Source: Xanthomonas hyacinthi
Lineage (GTDB): Bacteria; Pseudomonadota; Gammaproteobacteria; Xanthomonadales; Xanthomonadaceae
Direction: 5' to 3'
NCBI RefSeq assembly: GCF_009769165.1
Contig: NZ_CP043476.1
Coordinates: 1,805,001-1,869,000, forward strand
Length of the DNA: 64,000 nucleotides
In this document: one piece after another, positions 37,481 to 45,541 of the stretch
How positions within the stretch are numbered: position 1 is the first letter of the stretch
Layout of the letters: the number at the start of each line of letters is the position of its first letter
Translations under genes and position numbers: made by a program
The notes under the pieces: generated by a model
Seen by the model: the letters and a program-made list of their open reading frames with translations, nothing else
Database searches by the model: none
What the model was told of the DNA's origin: nothing

Positions 37481-38301
37481 AATTGCGATTGCAGATGGTG
37501 CCGGCGCTGGACACGCTGGCGCAGCTGAGCGATACGCTGGAGGCGGCGCTGCTGCGCCACGGCGTGGCCCGCGAGCAGGTGAGCCGGGCCCGGCTGATCG
37601 TGGAGGAGCTGGCCTGCAACACGCTCGCGCACGGCCACCTGGCCAGCGAACAGCCGCCAGTGGAAGTGACCTTGCAGGTGGAGACCGGCGCGCTGGTGCT
37701 GGAATTCCACGACAGCGGCCCGGCCTTCGACCTGCGCGCGGCACCGCCGCCGGAGCTGGACGCGGACATCGCGCAGCGCCCGATCGGCGGCCTCGGCCTG
37801 CACCTGGTGCGGCAGCTCGCCGACCACATCGACTACCGCCACGATGCCGGCCGCAACGTCGTGCGCATCACCTTGCTGCGGCCCTTCGACCCCGCCCCCC
37901 CAGGAGTTCCCCGCATGACCACGTTGAGCCTGCAGATCGACCCCGCGCAGGACAAGCGCCAGCGCATCACCCTCGGCGGACGCCTGGACACGCACACCTA
38001 CCAGGCCCTGGACGAGGCGCTGGCGCCGCTGCTGGCCACCCAGATCACCACCCTGGTGCTGGACCTGTCGCACCTGGACTACATCAGCAGCGCCGGCATC
38101 CGCTCGATCTTCAAGGCGCGCAAGGTGCTGGCCACACGCGACGGCCGCGCGCTGGTGGTCAACCCGCAACCGCAGATCCGCAAGGTGTTCGACGTGGTCA
38201 AGGCGGTGCCGTTGAACGAGATCTTCACCTCGGTGCAGGAGCTGGACGAGTACCTGGACGAGATGCAGCGGCGGGTGCTCGAGGAGGGCGAGGGCGGCTG
38301 A
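37477..38301 (+). CDS. RsbW-like HATPase anti-sigma kinase, read through into a STAS domain
   Basis: The first about 140 residues are a GHKL ATPase of the RsbW/SpoIIAB type: RARLIVEELACNTLAHGHLA (N-box), LEFHDSGPAFDLR (G1) and RPIGGLGLHLVRQLADHIDY (G2). Without a stop the frame continues through a run of seven C (37895-37901) into a complete STAS domain, giving a 274-residue fusion. With six C the kinase would end at a TGA overlapping the STAS ATG, the usual two-gene layout. The intact Shine-Dalgarno before that ATG suggests the fusion is secondary, or length-variable. The kinase would phosphorylate the STAS serine, and the upstream phosphatase would reverse this. Confidence 0.8.
   Translation: MKLRLQMVPALDTLAQLSDTLEAALLRHGVAREQVSRARLIVEELACNTLAHGHLASEQPPVEVTLQVETGALVLEFHDSGPAFDLRAAPPPELDADIAQRPIGGLGLHLVRQLADHIDYRHDAGRNVVRITLLRPFDPAPPGVPRMTTLSLQIDPAQDKRQRITLGGRLDTHTYQALDEALAPLLATQITTLVLDLSHLDYISSAGIRSIFKARKVLATRDGRALVVNPQPQIRKVFDVVKAVPLNEIFTSVQELDEYLDEMQRRVLEEGEGG
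37915..38301 (+). CDS. STAS-domain anti-anti-sigma-type protein (internal start)
   Basis: A 128-residue STAS domain with its own ATG at 37915 and an AGGAG site 8 bases upstream. DTHTYQALDEALAPLLA and LVLDLSHLDYISSAGIRSIF include the D-x-S-x-x-G phosphoacceptor loop, with Ser in YISSAGIRS. VVNPQPQIRKVFDVVKAVPL is the C-terminal helix-strand element. In partner-switching modules the unphosphorylated form sequesters the kinase. The target in this organism is unknown: no sigma factor gene is adjacent. The same sequence is also in frame with the upstream kinase. Confidence 0.8.
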   Translation: MTTLSLQIDPAQDKRQRITLGGRLDTHTYQALDEALAPLLATQITTLVLDLSHLDYISSAGIRSIFKARKVLATRDGRALVVNPQPQIRKVFDVVKAVPLNEIFTSVQELDEYLDEMQRRVLEEGEGG

Positions 38302-38307
38302 GGAGGG

Positions 38308-38575
38308 TTCGTCGCGGCTGAAGCCGCTGCTACAAAAGGCACGCAACCGCCGAAAGTGCGCGACCGCCCCGCCGGGTGCACTGTAGGAGGGGCTTCAGCC
38401 CCGACAGGCAGGTTCCGAAGCCGACGACCGACAGACCCCGCGTCGCGATTGAAGTCGCTCCCACAAGAAGCGCAGGGTCCGAAGTGGTGCCGAAAGAAAA
38501 GCCGTCACCCTGCGGGCGGCTGGCGCTGTGCCGTGCAGCGCCGTTGTGGGAGCGACTTCAGTCGCGACGCGACCA
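38308..38575. repeat. Cluster of four REP-type palindromes
   Basis: Units seen: 38311-38345 (GCGGCTGAAGCCGC arms), 38376-38410 (GTGCACTGTAGGAGGGGCTT followed by CAGCCCCGAC), 38442-38470 (GCGATTGAAGTCGC, imperfect) and 38543-38575 (GAGCGACTTCAGTCGCGAC). Adjacent units alternate in orientation, as in paired REP or BIME structures. The 38302-38725 interval contains no supported gene. Confidence 0.72.
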
Positions 38576-38725
38576 ACCAAAACGCGCCCGCACACCACAC
38601 GCGCCGCCACCGGCGACACCGGTGACGACACCGAAGATCCATCCTGCCGGCCGGGCCACGCCGCTGAACGATTGCTCACCCCATCGACACACCCCCGACC
38701 ACCGGCCTTGCCCGCCGCCCAGATT

Positions 38726-38763
38726 CGATATATCGTTTCTCAAAACTTAGACATATCGAAACG
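38726..38763. promoter_or_regulatory. Putative operator/promoter of the padR-type gene
   Basis: An AT-rich stretch in a GC-rich background sits directly before the start codon. It holds the palindrome CGATATATCG (38726-38735) and an inverted pair CGTTTC/GAAACG (38734-38739 and 38758-38763). ATATCG also occurs twice as a direct repeat. Such sites fit autoregulation by a PadR dimer; the assignment is inference. Confidence 0.5.
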
Positions 38764-39324
38764 ATGCCCCGCCCCACCGACCCCCACCATCGCCACCCGC
38801 GCCGCCTGTTCGACGAGGACAGCCCTGGCCGCGGCCCACATGCCCGCGGCGGCGGGCGCGGCCAGCGCCCGCTCGGCCATGGCGACCTGCGCCTGCTGCT
38901 GCTGGCGATGATCGAGACCCAGCCGCGCCACGGCTACGAGCTGATCCGCGCGGTCGCCGACCTGTTCCATGGGCTGTACACGCCCAGCGCCGGCACCGTC
39001 TACCCGACCCTGGCGCAGCTGGAAGCGCAAGGCCTGGTGCAGGCCGACGCCGACGCCGCGCGCAAGCGCTACGCGATCACCGCCAACGGCCTGGCCTTCG
39101 TGCAGGCGCAGCGCGCGCAGCTGGATGCGGCGGTGCAACGCACCCACCACAGCGCCCGCGCGCTGGTCCGCGCCAACGTGCCGGCGCCGGTGCGCGAGGC
39201 GATGCGCCGGATCAAGCACGGCCTGCTGGCCCGCCACGGCCGCTGGACCGATGCGGAAGTCGAACGCGTCGCGCAGCTGCTGATGCAGGCCGCCGATGGC
39301 ATGGAGCGCGACGGCGATGACTGA
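38764..39324 (+). CDS. PadR-family regulator, YqjI-like
   Basis: A 186-residue transcription regulator. After a His/Arg/Gly-rich N-terminal tail (DPHHRHPRR and onwards, residues 1-37) comes the PadR winged helix: LRLLLLAMIETQPRHGYELI, YTPSAGTVYPTLAQLEAQGL and KRYAITANGLAFV. A C-terminal helical dimerisation part follows. E. coli YqjI has a similar His-rich N-terminus that binds nickel or iron and represses yqjH. The next gene is a YqjH-type reductase, so the pair matches that system. The upstream AT-rich palindromes are the likely binding site. Confidence 0.85.
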   Translation: MPRPTDPHHRHPRRLFDEDSPGRGPHARGGGRGQRPLGHGDLRLLLLAMIETQPRHGYELIRAVADLFHGLYTPSAGTVYPTLAQLEAQGLVQADADAARKRYAITANGLAFVQAQRAQLDAAVQRTHHSARALVRANVPAPVREAMRRIKHGLLARHGRWTDAEVERVAQLLMQAADGMERDGDD

Positions 39325-39410
39325 GCCCTGCCCGCGCGCGGCCACCGTGGCTGCGCCCCCCTGCTTGCCGGCGCAACGCGCTGCCCCACTTTCCCCAAGG
39401 ACTTTCTCGC

Positions 39411-40205
39411 ATGAATGCCCATGAAAACCGCCTGCTGCGCCACCCGCTGCGTATCCGCCACCTGCAGGTGCTGCGCACCCAGCCGTTGACCCCGCACATG
39501 CGCCGCATCGTGGTCGGCGGCCCGGAGCTGGACGGCTTCGTCAGCGCCGGACCCGACGACCACGTCAAGCTGTTCTTCCCCAACGCCGATGGCGCATTCG
39601 TGCTGCCGACGCTGACCGATAACGGCCCGGTGTATCCGGCCGATGCCGCGCCCTCGCCGGTGCGCGACTACACCCCGCGCCATTATGACGCCGCGGCGCG
39701 GGAACTGACTCTGGATTTCGTGCTGCACGGCGACGGCCCGGCCTGCCGCTGGGCGGCGCAGGCCAACCTGGGCGACGCGCTGGTGGTCGGCGGCCCGCGC
39801 GGCTCGTTCGTCGCCGCCGCCGACTACGACGCCTACGTGCTGATCGGCGACGAGACCGCGCTGCCGGCGATCGGGCGCTGGCTGGAGGAACTGCCGGCCG
39901 GCGCGCAGGTGGACGCGTTGATCGAGATCCCCGGCTTCGCCGACCGGCAGGCGCTGCCGTCGCGCGCGCAGGTGCGCATCGCCTGGCTGGAGCGCAACGG
40001 CGTGCCCGTGCTCGGCAGCCAGCTGCTGGAAGACGCGCTGCGCGATTTCGCAGCCCCGGACGGCGATGCGTTCTACTGGGTCGCCTGCGAATCGGCGCGC
40101 GCGCGGATGATGCGCAAGTTCGTCGAAGGCCGCCTCAACGTGCCCAAGGAGTGGCTCCGCGCGACGGGATATTGGAAGTCCGGGCGTGAGGAGGAGGCGA
40201 CATAG
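39411..40205 (+). CDS. Siderophore-interacting protein (ViuB/YqjH-like ferric-chelate reductase)
   Basis: NAD(P)H- and FAD-dependent ferric-siderophore reductase of 264 residues. The FAD-binding barrel has MRRIVVGGPELDGF, DDHVKLFFP and RDYTPRHYD (the RxYT motif). The NADPH domain has GGPRGSF and LIGDETALPAIGRWLEEL, and ends with the family signature WVACESARARMMRKF followed by GYWKSG. It likely releases iron from imported ferric chelates in the cytoplasm. It is downstream of, and probably controlled by, the YqjI-like PadR regulator. Confidence 0.92.
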   Translation: MNAHENRLLRHPLRIRHLQVLRTQPLTPHMRRIVVGGPELDGFVSAGPDDHVKLFFPNADGAFVLPTLTDNGPVYPADAAPSPVRDYTPRHYDAAARELTLDFVLHGDGPACRWAAQANLGDALVVGGPRGSFVAAADYDAYVLIGDETALPAIGRWLEELPAGAQVDALIEIPGFADRQALPSRAQVRIAWLERNGVPVLGSQLLEDALRDFAAPDGDAFYWVACESARARMMRKFVEGRLNVPKEWLRATGYWKSGREEEAT

Positions 40206-40213
40206 AATGGCCC

Positions 40214-40242
40214 CTTGTGGGAGGGACTTCAGTCCCGACTGC
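40214..40242. repeat. REP-type palindrome
   Basis: CTTGTGGGAGGGACTTCAGT followed by CCCGACTGC carries GGGACT/AGTCCC arms around TC. It has the same architecture as the copies at 30281 and 38543, with compensating changes in both arms. Confidence 0.7.
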
Positions 40243-40326
40243 AGCCAGCTGAAACGCCTGCGGCCGCGCGTTCGCCGCGCACTCTCGCCATCGACGCCGA
40301 CATGTCGTCGAGCCACGCGGGCGCAA

Positions 40327-40360
40327 ACGAAAACGCCCGCCAAATGGCGGGCGTTTTCGT
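40327..40360. terminator. Strong bidirectional intrinsic terminator
   Basis: ACGAAAACGCCCGCC (40327-40341) and GGCGGGCGTTTTCGT (40346-40360) form a perfect 15-bp stem with an AAAT loop. The T/A runs at both ends allow termination in both directions. It separates the convergent siderophore-interacting protein and YceI genes. Confidence 0.88.
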
Positions 40361-40410
40361 CGAAGGCGACGGCCGACTTCAAGCCTGCGCCCTCACTGCA
40401 GGGCGCGGGC

Positions 40411-41046
40411 TTACTTCGCGTCCTGCAGCGCCTCGGTGGTGATGCGGATCTTGACCTCGTCGCTGACGTTGGGCACGTACGCGCCCAGGCCGAAGTCGCT
40501 GCGCTTGATCGTGGTGCTGGCGTCGAAGCCCAGCGCCGGCACCTTCTTCATCGGGTGCGGACCGGCACCGTTGAGGGTCACCGCCAGCACCACCGGCTTG
40601 GTGATGCCCTTGATGGTCAGGTCGCCGGCCACGCTCAGCTTGTTGGTGCCGGTGGCGGTGACCTTGGTGCTCTTGAAGGTGGCGCTCGGGAACTTGGCGG
40701 CGTCGAAGAAGTCGCCGCTCCTCAGGTGCTCGTCGAACTTGGCGGTGAAGCTGTTGAGGCCCGACAGCGGCAGGGTCACCTGGACGCTGGACTTGCTCAC
40801 GTTCTCGGCGTTGTAGACCAGGGTGCCGTCGACGTCGCCGAAGTACGCGGTGGGGTTGGAGAAGCCGAGGTGGTTCCACTGCACCAGCACGTCGGTGTGC
40901 GGCGGGTCCAGCGTGTAGGTGCCGGTGGCGCCCTTGATCGCGGTGGCAGCGGCGGCCGGCGCGGCGAAGGCGCTGGTGGCGGGCTGGGCGACGACGACGG
41001 CCAGCGCCAGGGCGAGCGGGAGCAGCAGGGTGCGGGTCTTGTTCAT
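40411..41046 (-). CDS. YceI-family periplasmic lipocalin-like protein
   Basis: A 211-residue exported protein. A Sec signal peptide (residues 1-28, hydrophobic LLLPLALALAVVVAQ) precedes a YceI domain: GTYTLDPPHTDVLVQWNHLG, GDVDGTLVYNAEN and FDEHLRSGDFFDAAKFPSAT. The family forms a beta-barrel that binds polyisoprenoid or related lipids; its physiological role is unsettled. The C-terminal strands (ALGFDASTTIKRSDFGLGAY) are intact. A strong bidirectional terminator lies just beyond the stop, and the nitroreductase gene is upstream on the same strand. Confidence 0.92.
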   Translation of the reverse strand: MNKTRTLLLPLALALAVVVAQPATSAFAAPAAAATAIKGATGTYTLDPPHTDVLVQWNHLGFSNPTAYFGDVDGTLVYNAENVSKSSVQVTLPLSGLNSFTAKFDEHLRSGDFFDAAKFPSATFKSTKVTATGTNKLSVAGDLTIKGITKPVVLAVTLNGAGPHPMKKVPALGFDASTTIKRSDFGLGAYVPNVSDEVKIRITTEALQDAK

Positions 41047-41132
41047 AGGCGGAGCTCCTGGAGAAATCGTGGTTGGGAAACTGCGGCAAGCGCAGGCACA
41101 GCGGTGTGAGGGTGAAGCGGAAACGATCCGGC

Positions 41133-41723
41133 TTACTCGATGCGCGCGGCCTCGTCGAAACTCAGCCGCGGCAGGCGCGGGAACAGGCCGGCGGGATCGC
41201 CGTAGCCCAGGTTGACCAGGAAGTTGGACTTGATCGCGGTGCCGGCAAAGAAGGCCGCATCGACCTTGGCGTTGTCGAAACCGGACATCGGGCCGGCATC
41301 CAGGCCCAGCGAACGCGCGGCCAGGATCAGGTAGGCGCCCTGCAGCGAGCCGTTGCGGAACGCCGACTCGCGGCGGCCTTCGCGTGGGCCGTCGAACCAG
41401 CTCTTGGCATCGGCATGCGGGAACAGGTACGGCAGCTTCTCGTGGAAGTCCTCGTCGTGGGCGATGATCGCCGTCACCGGCGCGGCCAGGGTCTTGGCCA
41501 GGTTGCCTTCGGACAATGCGGGCTTGAGCTTTTCCTTGCCCGCGGCCGAGGTCACGAATACGAACCGTGCCGGGCTGCCGTTGGCCGCGGTCGGACCCCA
41601 CTTCAGCAGCTCGTACAGGGCGCGCAAGGCGTCTTCGCCGACCGGCGTGTCGCGGAAGGCATTCTGAGTGCGGGCGGTACGGAACAGCTGATCCAGGGCG
41701 GCGGCGTGCAGGGCGTCGGACAT
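41133..41723 (-). CDS. Nitroreductase-family FMN oxidoreductase (RutE/HadB-like)
   Basis: A 196-residue FMN protein of the RutE group: [67 protein letters not shown] and [16 protein letters not shown]. coli RutE reduces malonic semialdehyde in pyrimidine breakdown. No rut genes are nearby, so the physiological substrate may differ. It lies 86 bp upstream of the yceI-like gene on the same strand and may be co-transcribed. Confidence 0.9.
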   Translation of the reverse strand: MSDALHAAALDQLFRTARTQNAFRDTPVGEDALRALYELLKWGPTAANGSPARFVFVTSAAGKEKLKPALSEGNLAKTLAAPVTAIIAHDEDFHEKLPYLFPHADAKSWFDGPREGRRESAFRNGSLQGAYLILAARSLGLDAGPMSGFDNAKVDAAFFAGTAIKSNFLVNLGYGDPAGLFPRLPRLSFDEAARIE

Positions 41724-41854
41724 GTGGGGTACCTTTTGTCGTCACGAGGGATGCCGAAGCCGCCAATGGTCGGCGGTTTCAGCGCGAGGCGGCCAGTGTA
41801 GAGTGGCACGATAGCCGCAACACCCAGCCGCGATGCAACGGATTACTACCAAAC

Positions 41855-42835
41855 GTGAAACGATCGGGCGCGCCCTGGGCGATTAGCGACGGCCACGCCG
41901 GCAACGCGCGCCAGGCGGAAGCGCTCGCCGCGGCGCTGTCCGGACCTGCAGCGCCGCCTGCCCCGGCGCTGGTGCTGCAACCGCACATGCCCTGGCGCTG
42001 GCTGGCGCCGCGGCGGCTGCCCGGCGCGGCGCAGGCCTACGGCGCCGGCTTCGCCGAACTGCTGCGGCAAGCGCCGGCGCTGGCGATCGGCTGCGGCCGC
42101 CAGGCGGCGCTGGCGACACGGCTGCTGCGCGCGCGCGGCAGCGCCGTGGTGCAGGTGCTGGATCCGCGCCTGCCGGCGCGGTACTGGGATGTGCTGGTGG
42201 TGCCCGAACACGATCGCCTGCGCGGCGACAACGTGCTCGCCCTGCTCGGCAGTCTGCACCCGGTCGACGACGCCTGGCTGGGCGCCGCACGTGCGGCGTT
42301 CCCGCACTTCAGCGCGCTGCCGTCGCCGCGCACCGCGCTGCTGGTCGGCGGTCCCGCCGCGCTGGCGCCGTGGACCGCCGGGGCGGCGGTGGCGCTGTTC
42401 CGGCAACTGGCGGCGCAGCTGCGCGACGACGGTGGCAGCGTGCTCGCCAGTACCTCGCGGCGAACGCCGCCGGCGGTAGCGGCCGCATTGCGCAGCGCAT
42501 TCGCCGGCGTACCGGGGGTGGTCTGGTGCGGCATGGACGATGGCCCCAATCCCTACGCCGGCCTGCTCGGCTGGGCCGAGCGCATCGTGTGCACGCCCGA
42601 TTCGGTGAACCTGCTGTCGGAAGCCTGCGCCACGCGGGTGCCGGTGGCGGTGGCGCTGCCGCTGTCGGCGCGCGGCCGCGCGCGCCACTTCCATGCGGCG
42701 CTGCGCGCGCGTGGCCGCCTCGCCGATGCACCGGTCGTGCATGGCGCCGCCGCGGACACGATCGAACCGCTGCGCGAAACCGCGCGCATCGCCGCCGAGG
42801 TGCGCGAACGCCTGGGACTGGACGCAACAGACTGA
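41855..42835 (+). CDS. ELM1/Mitochondrial-fission-ELM1-family protein
   Basis: A 326-residue protein of the bacterial ELM1 (DUF1022-type) family. It begins from a GTG with APWAISDGHAGNARQAEALA. Other conserved segments are PALAIGCGRQAALATRLLRA, VQVLDPRLPARYWDVLVVPE, HDRLRGDNVL and VCTPDSVNLLSEACATRVPV. The fold resembles GT-B glycosyltransferases, and the D-S-x-N/M-x-x-E-A element near the C-terminus supports nucleotide-sugar binding. The bacterial function is not established. Sequence upstream of the GTG is unlike the family. A terminator follows. Confidence 0.85.
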   Translation: MKRSGAPWAISDGHAGNARQAEALAAALSGPAAPPAPALVLQPHMPWRWLAPRRLPGAAQAYGAGFAELLRQAPALAIGCGRQAALATRLLRARGSAVVQVLDPRLPARYWDVLVVPEHDRLRGDNVLALLGSLHPVDDAWLGAARAAFPHFSALPSPRTALLVGGPAALAPWTAGAAVALFRQLAAQLRDDGGSVLASTSRRTPPAVAAALRSAFAGVPGVVWCGMDDGPNPYAGLLGWAERIVCTPDSVNLLSEACATRVPVAVALPLSARGRARHFHAALRARGRLADAPVVHGAAADTIEPLRETARIAAEVRERLGLDATD

Positions 42836-42870
42836 GGGCTGCGGCAGAACCGCCGTGCGCGCAAACGCGA

Positions 42871-42912
42871 CGGGGCCGCAGGCACGCCGTGTTCGGCGTG
42901 CCTGCGGCCCCG
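42871..42912. terminator. Long GC-rich bidirectional terminator-like hairpin
   Basis: CGGGGCCGCAGGCACGCC (42871-42888) and its exact complement (42895-42912) form an 18-bp stem with a GTGTTC loop, between the convergent ELM1 and S53 peptidase genes. There is no U tract, so it may act by hairpin strength or factor assistance. Confidence 0.75.
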
Positions 42913-42932
42913 GGATGCCGATTCGGCTTAGA

Positions 42933-44813
42933 TCACGGATTGCTGGGCGAGCGCGGCGTGCCGGCCGGGGCCGCGTCCAGCGCGCCGATCAGCAAACGCA
43001 CGACCGGCGTGCCGAGGCCAACCGTATAGTTGTACTTGCCCTTCAAGGGCACATCGTTGTCCACCACCCCATTGTTGCCGGGGATACCGGTATGGAACGC
43101 CTGCGGATAATTGGCCGCCAGCCGATACAGGTAATCGTTGAGATTGCCCTGGCGCCCCTGCTTCTCCACCAGCAGCGCGGCGACGCCGGCGAACTCGGGC
43201 GCGGCGACGCTGGTGCCGATCATCGAATAGAACTCGCCCTTGTACACCGACAACACCGAACTGGCGAAAGGCGCCCTGCCTTCCCGGCACGGCTGTATTG
43301 CCCTCCGCTTGGGGCAACCGCCGACCAGCATGCCGACATCGGGCAACGCGCGCATCGACGCGCGAGTGCCGCCCAGCGCGCGCAGCTGATAGGCCGGGCG
43401 CTGGACCAAGGTGCTCACCCCGCCGCCGGCCCCCCAGTAGCCACCGGCCAGCAGCGCGCCCACGCCGTAGTAGTCCTTGGTCAGCAGCGGATCGGCATAG
43501 GCGCTTTCGGAACGGTAGCTGGAATCCAGCGATCCCTTCTTGTAGTTGGTGGACAGATTGCCGCCGCCGACCGCGGTCACATTCGCATCGATCGCCGGAT
43601 GCATGACGCCGGCGACGAAGTTGCCGTCCTTGCCGTCCACCGCATAGTGCGTATCCGCACAGGAGAGGCCCGCGTTGTCGCCGCTCGAGGCGATGAAGGT
43701 GATGCCTTGCGCGTTGCCCTGCTTGAAGATCGCATCGACGGTGCGGAAGTCCGAGGTGAGATCCTTGCCATCTTGGTAAGCCTTGGTGAAATACAGTTCG
43801 CAGTTGCCTAACGAGGCGCTGACCACATCCGCTTCGTTGTCCTGCACGATCTGCCGGTAGCCCGCAATGATCGATTCATAGAACAGGTCGGGGATCACAT
43901 ACAGCAGCACATGCGCGCCCGGTGCGCTGGCCAGCGCCATCTCCACGTCGAGCGCCGCTTCGCTTCCCGCCCCACCCTCGTCGTTGATCCCCGGCTTGGC
44001 GCCCGCCACGTAGCGGCGTGCGTACAGTTTCGGATTGACGTGACCGGCGCCATAGCGGCTGAAATTTTCTTTGTTGAACATCGCATCCACGTCCGAATCC
44101 AGCACGTCGCTGGAAATCAGGATCGCGATCGTGGTGCCGGTCCCGTCCAGGCGGCGCTGCTGGCCGGGCGGGCCGATCATGCTCTGGTAGGACGGATAGC
44201 CGTAGGCCTGCTTGAGATCGTTGTACGCATAGACACCGTTGGGCCCCCTGCGGTTGTCCGGATCGACCTGGCGCAGACTTTGCGAATGCACCTGGTAGGG
44301 CGGCAATCCGCCGGTCAGGCCGGTGACCACCGCGCGACTGTCGCGCAGCGCCGCCGGCAGCTGCAACGGGCCGACGGCGGCGAGCCTGGCATGCCCGCCT
44401 TCGGGCATATCCAGCGCCAACGGCACGGAGAACAGGCGCTCGACGTTGTCGGCGCTGGCGCTCACATGCAGGCTCGCGCCCTGCTGGACGACCGTCATGT
44501 GCGCGGCCTGCAAGGCCGAGCGCACGCGTTCGACCTGCGCAGGCAACGGCGCGAAGCGGCGCGCGAACTCCGCGCGCGACAGCCACTTATGGAACTGCGG
44601 CGACAACGGGTCCTGGGTGTCTGCCAGCAATGCGTCCAGGACGGCCTCGTCGCGCAACTGCAGGTGCACGTCGAAGGTGACGGGCACGGTGCGCAACGTG
44701 GCGGACATGGCGGCGAGCGTGGCGTCCTGCGCGGCATGGGCATTGCCGAACAGGAGCGCGCACCCGGACAGCGCGGCGGCCAGCAACGGCCGGCGGCGAA
44801 GACAATCGATCAT
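42933..44813 (-). CDS. S53 serine-carboxyl peptidase (sedolisin/xanthomonalisin-like)
   Basis: Secreted acid endopeptidase of 626 residues with a signal peptide (MIDCLRRRPLLAAALSGCAL), an activation prodomain (about 30-200; SPQFHKWLSRAEFARRFAPL) and the catalytic domain. Catalytic Glu and Asp lie in GSEAALDVEMALASAPGA, the oxyanion Asp in IASSGDNAGLS, and the nucleophile in IGTSVAAPEFAGVAALL. The C-terminal calcium-site region is GLGTPV. Xanthomonalisin, the pepstatin-insensitive carboxyl proteinase of Xanthomonas, is the prototype. A GGAGAGAG site supports the 44813 start. Confidence 0.92.
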   Translation of the reverse strand: MIDCLRRRPLLAAALSGCALLFGNAHAAQDATLAAMSATLRTVPVTFDVHLQLRDEAVLDALLADTQDPLSPQFHKWLSRAEFARRFAPLPAQVERVRSALQAAHMTVVQQGASLHVSASADNVERLFSVPLALDMPEGGHARLAAVGPLQLPAALRDSRAVVTGLTGGLPPYQVHSQSLRQVDPDNRRGPNGVYAYNDLKQAYGYPSYQSMIGPPGQQRRLDGTGTTIAILISSDVLDSDVDAMFNKENFSRYGAGHVNPKLYARRYVAGAKPGINDEGGAGSEAALDVEMALASAPGAHVLLYVIPDLFYESIIAGYRQIVQDNEADVVSASLGNCELYFTKAYQDGKDLTSDFRTVDAIFKQGNAQGITFIASSGDNAGLSCADTHYAVDGKDGNFVAGVMHPAIDANVTAVGGGNLSTNYKKGSLDSSYRSESAYADPLLTKDYYGVGALLAGGYWGAGGGVSTLVQRPAYQLRALGGTRASMRALPDVGMLVGGCPKRRAIQPCREGRAPFASSVLSVYKGEFYSMIGTSVAAPEFAGVAALLVEKQGRQGNLNDYLYRLAANYPQAFHTGIPGNNGVVDNDVPLKGKYNYTVGLGTPVVRLLIGALDAAPAGTPRSPSNP

Positions 44814-45541
44814 GGCATCTCTCTCCGTGGGCGGGACGATGGCGCCGCCTGCAAGCAGTTGCAGGCGGCGTTGCATGGGTACGAAAAACGCGCAGCGGCC
44901 ACTGCGCGCCAACAGGAACTGGCGATCGGCTAGCACACGCGGACGGCCACCGCGGCCGCACGCAAGCAAGATGAAAGCTCCCCACCGAATGCGAACCGAA
45001 TCCGCACGTTCACCGGATCGGCCAGCGGCAACGCCATCCGATCGTTCGGCACATGTTTCGGCAACGTCACCAGCGAAGACCACACGGCGAGGAGCGCCGC
45101 AATCATTCATGAAGCTCCGCGTCTAAACTTTGACGCTGCACCGTATTTTCGATCTTGGAAACAAATGCATCGGCAATATTTCATGGCCGCCGTCGAAGCC
45201 CCTGTGCGCGTCTGCAAAGTGTGCCGGCGATGCGCGTTTTTCATCGGAAAGCGGAGATACGCGAATATTCATTCTTGAACGATCGCGCTTCCCATTTTGC
45301 GGCCATTTAATTTCATGGAAGCGCCAAGGCGCGCACGCATGCAGCGCGATCGCAAGCACCCGCACACGGCGGACGCGCATGCGCCGCCATGGCCGCGCCA
45401 CAGGGCCGCATCGGGCCGGCCGCTACCGGCCCGGCTGTGTGTCGTCAGTGTCTGCCTTGCATGACAACCGCAACACGCATGACGCGATTCTGAAATCTCG
45501 CTGTCGCATCTTCGCCGGACCTCCTTAGCGAATCCCCACGC
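44814..45541. other. Divergent regulatory region, no gene seen
   Basis: This is about 730 bp between the divergent S53 peptidase and TonB receptor genes. The middle (about 45120-45310) is AT-richer and probably holds promoters for one or both. Open frames present are Arg/Ser/His-rich and unlike real proteins. No riboswitch or RNA gene was recognised. Confidence 0.5.

Noticed and set aside
45130..45528. Possible gene in the divergent S53/TonB region
   Set aside because: Arg/Ser/His-rich random-like translation with no initiation signals.
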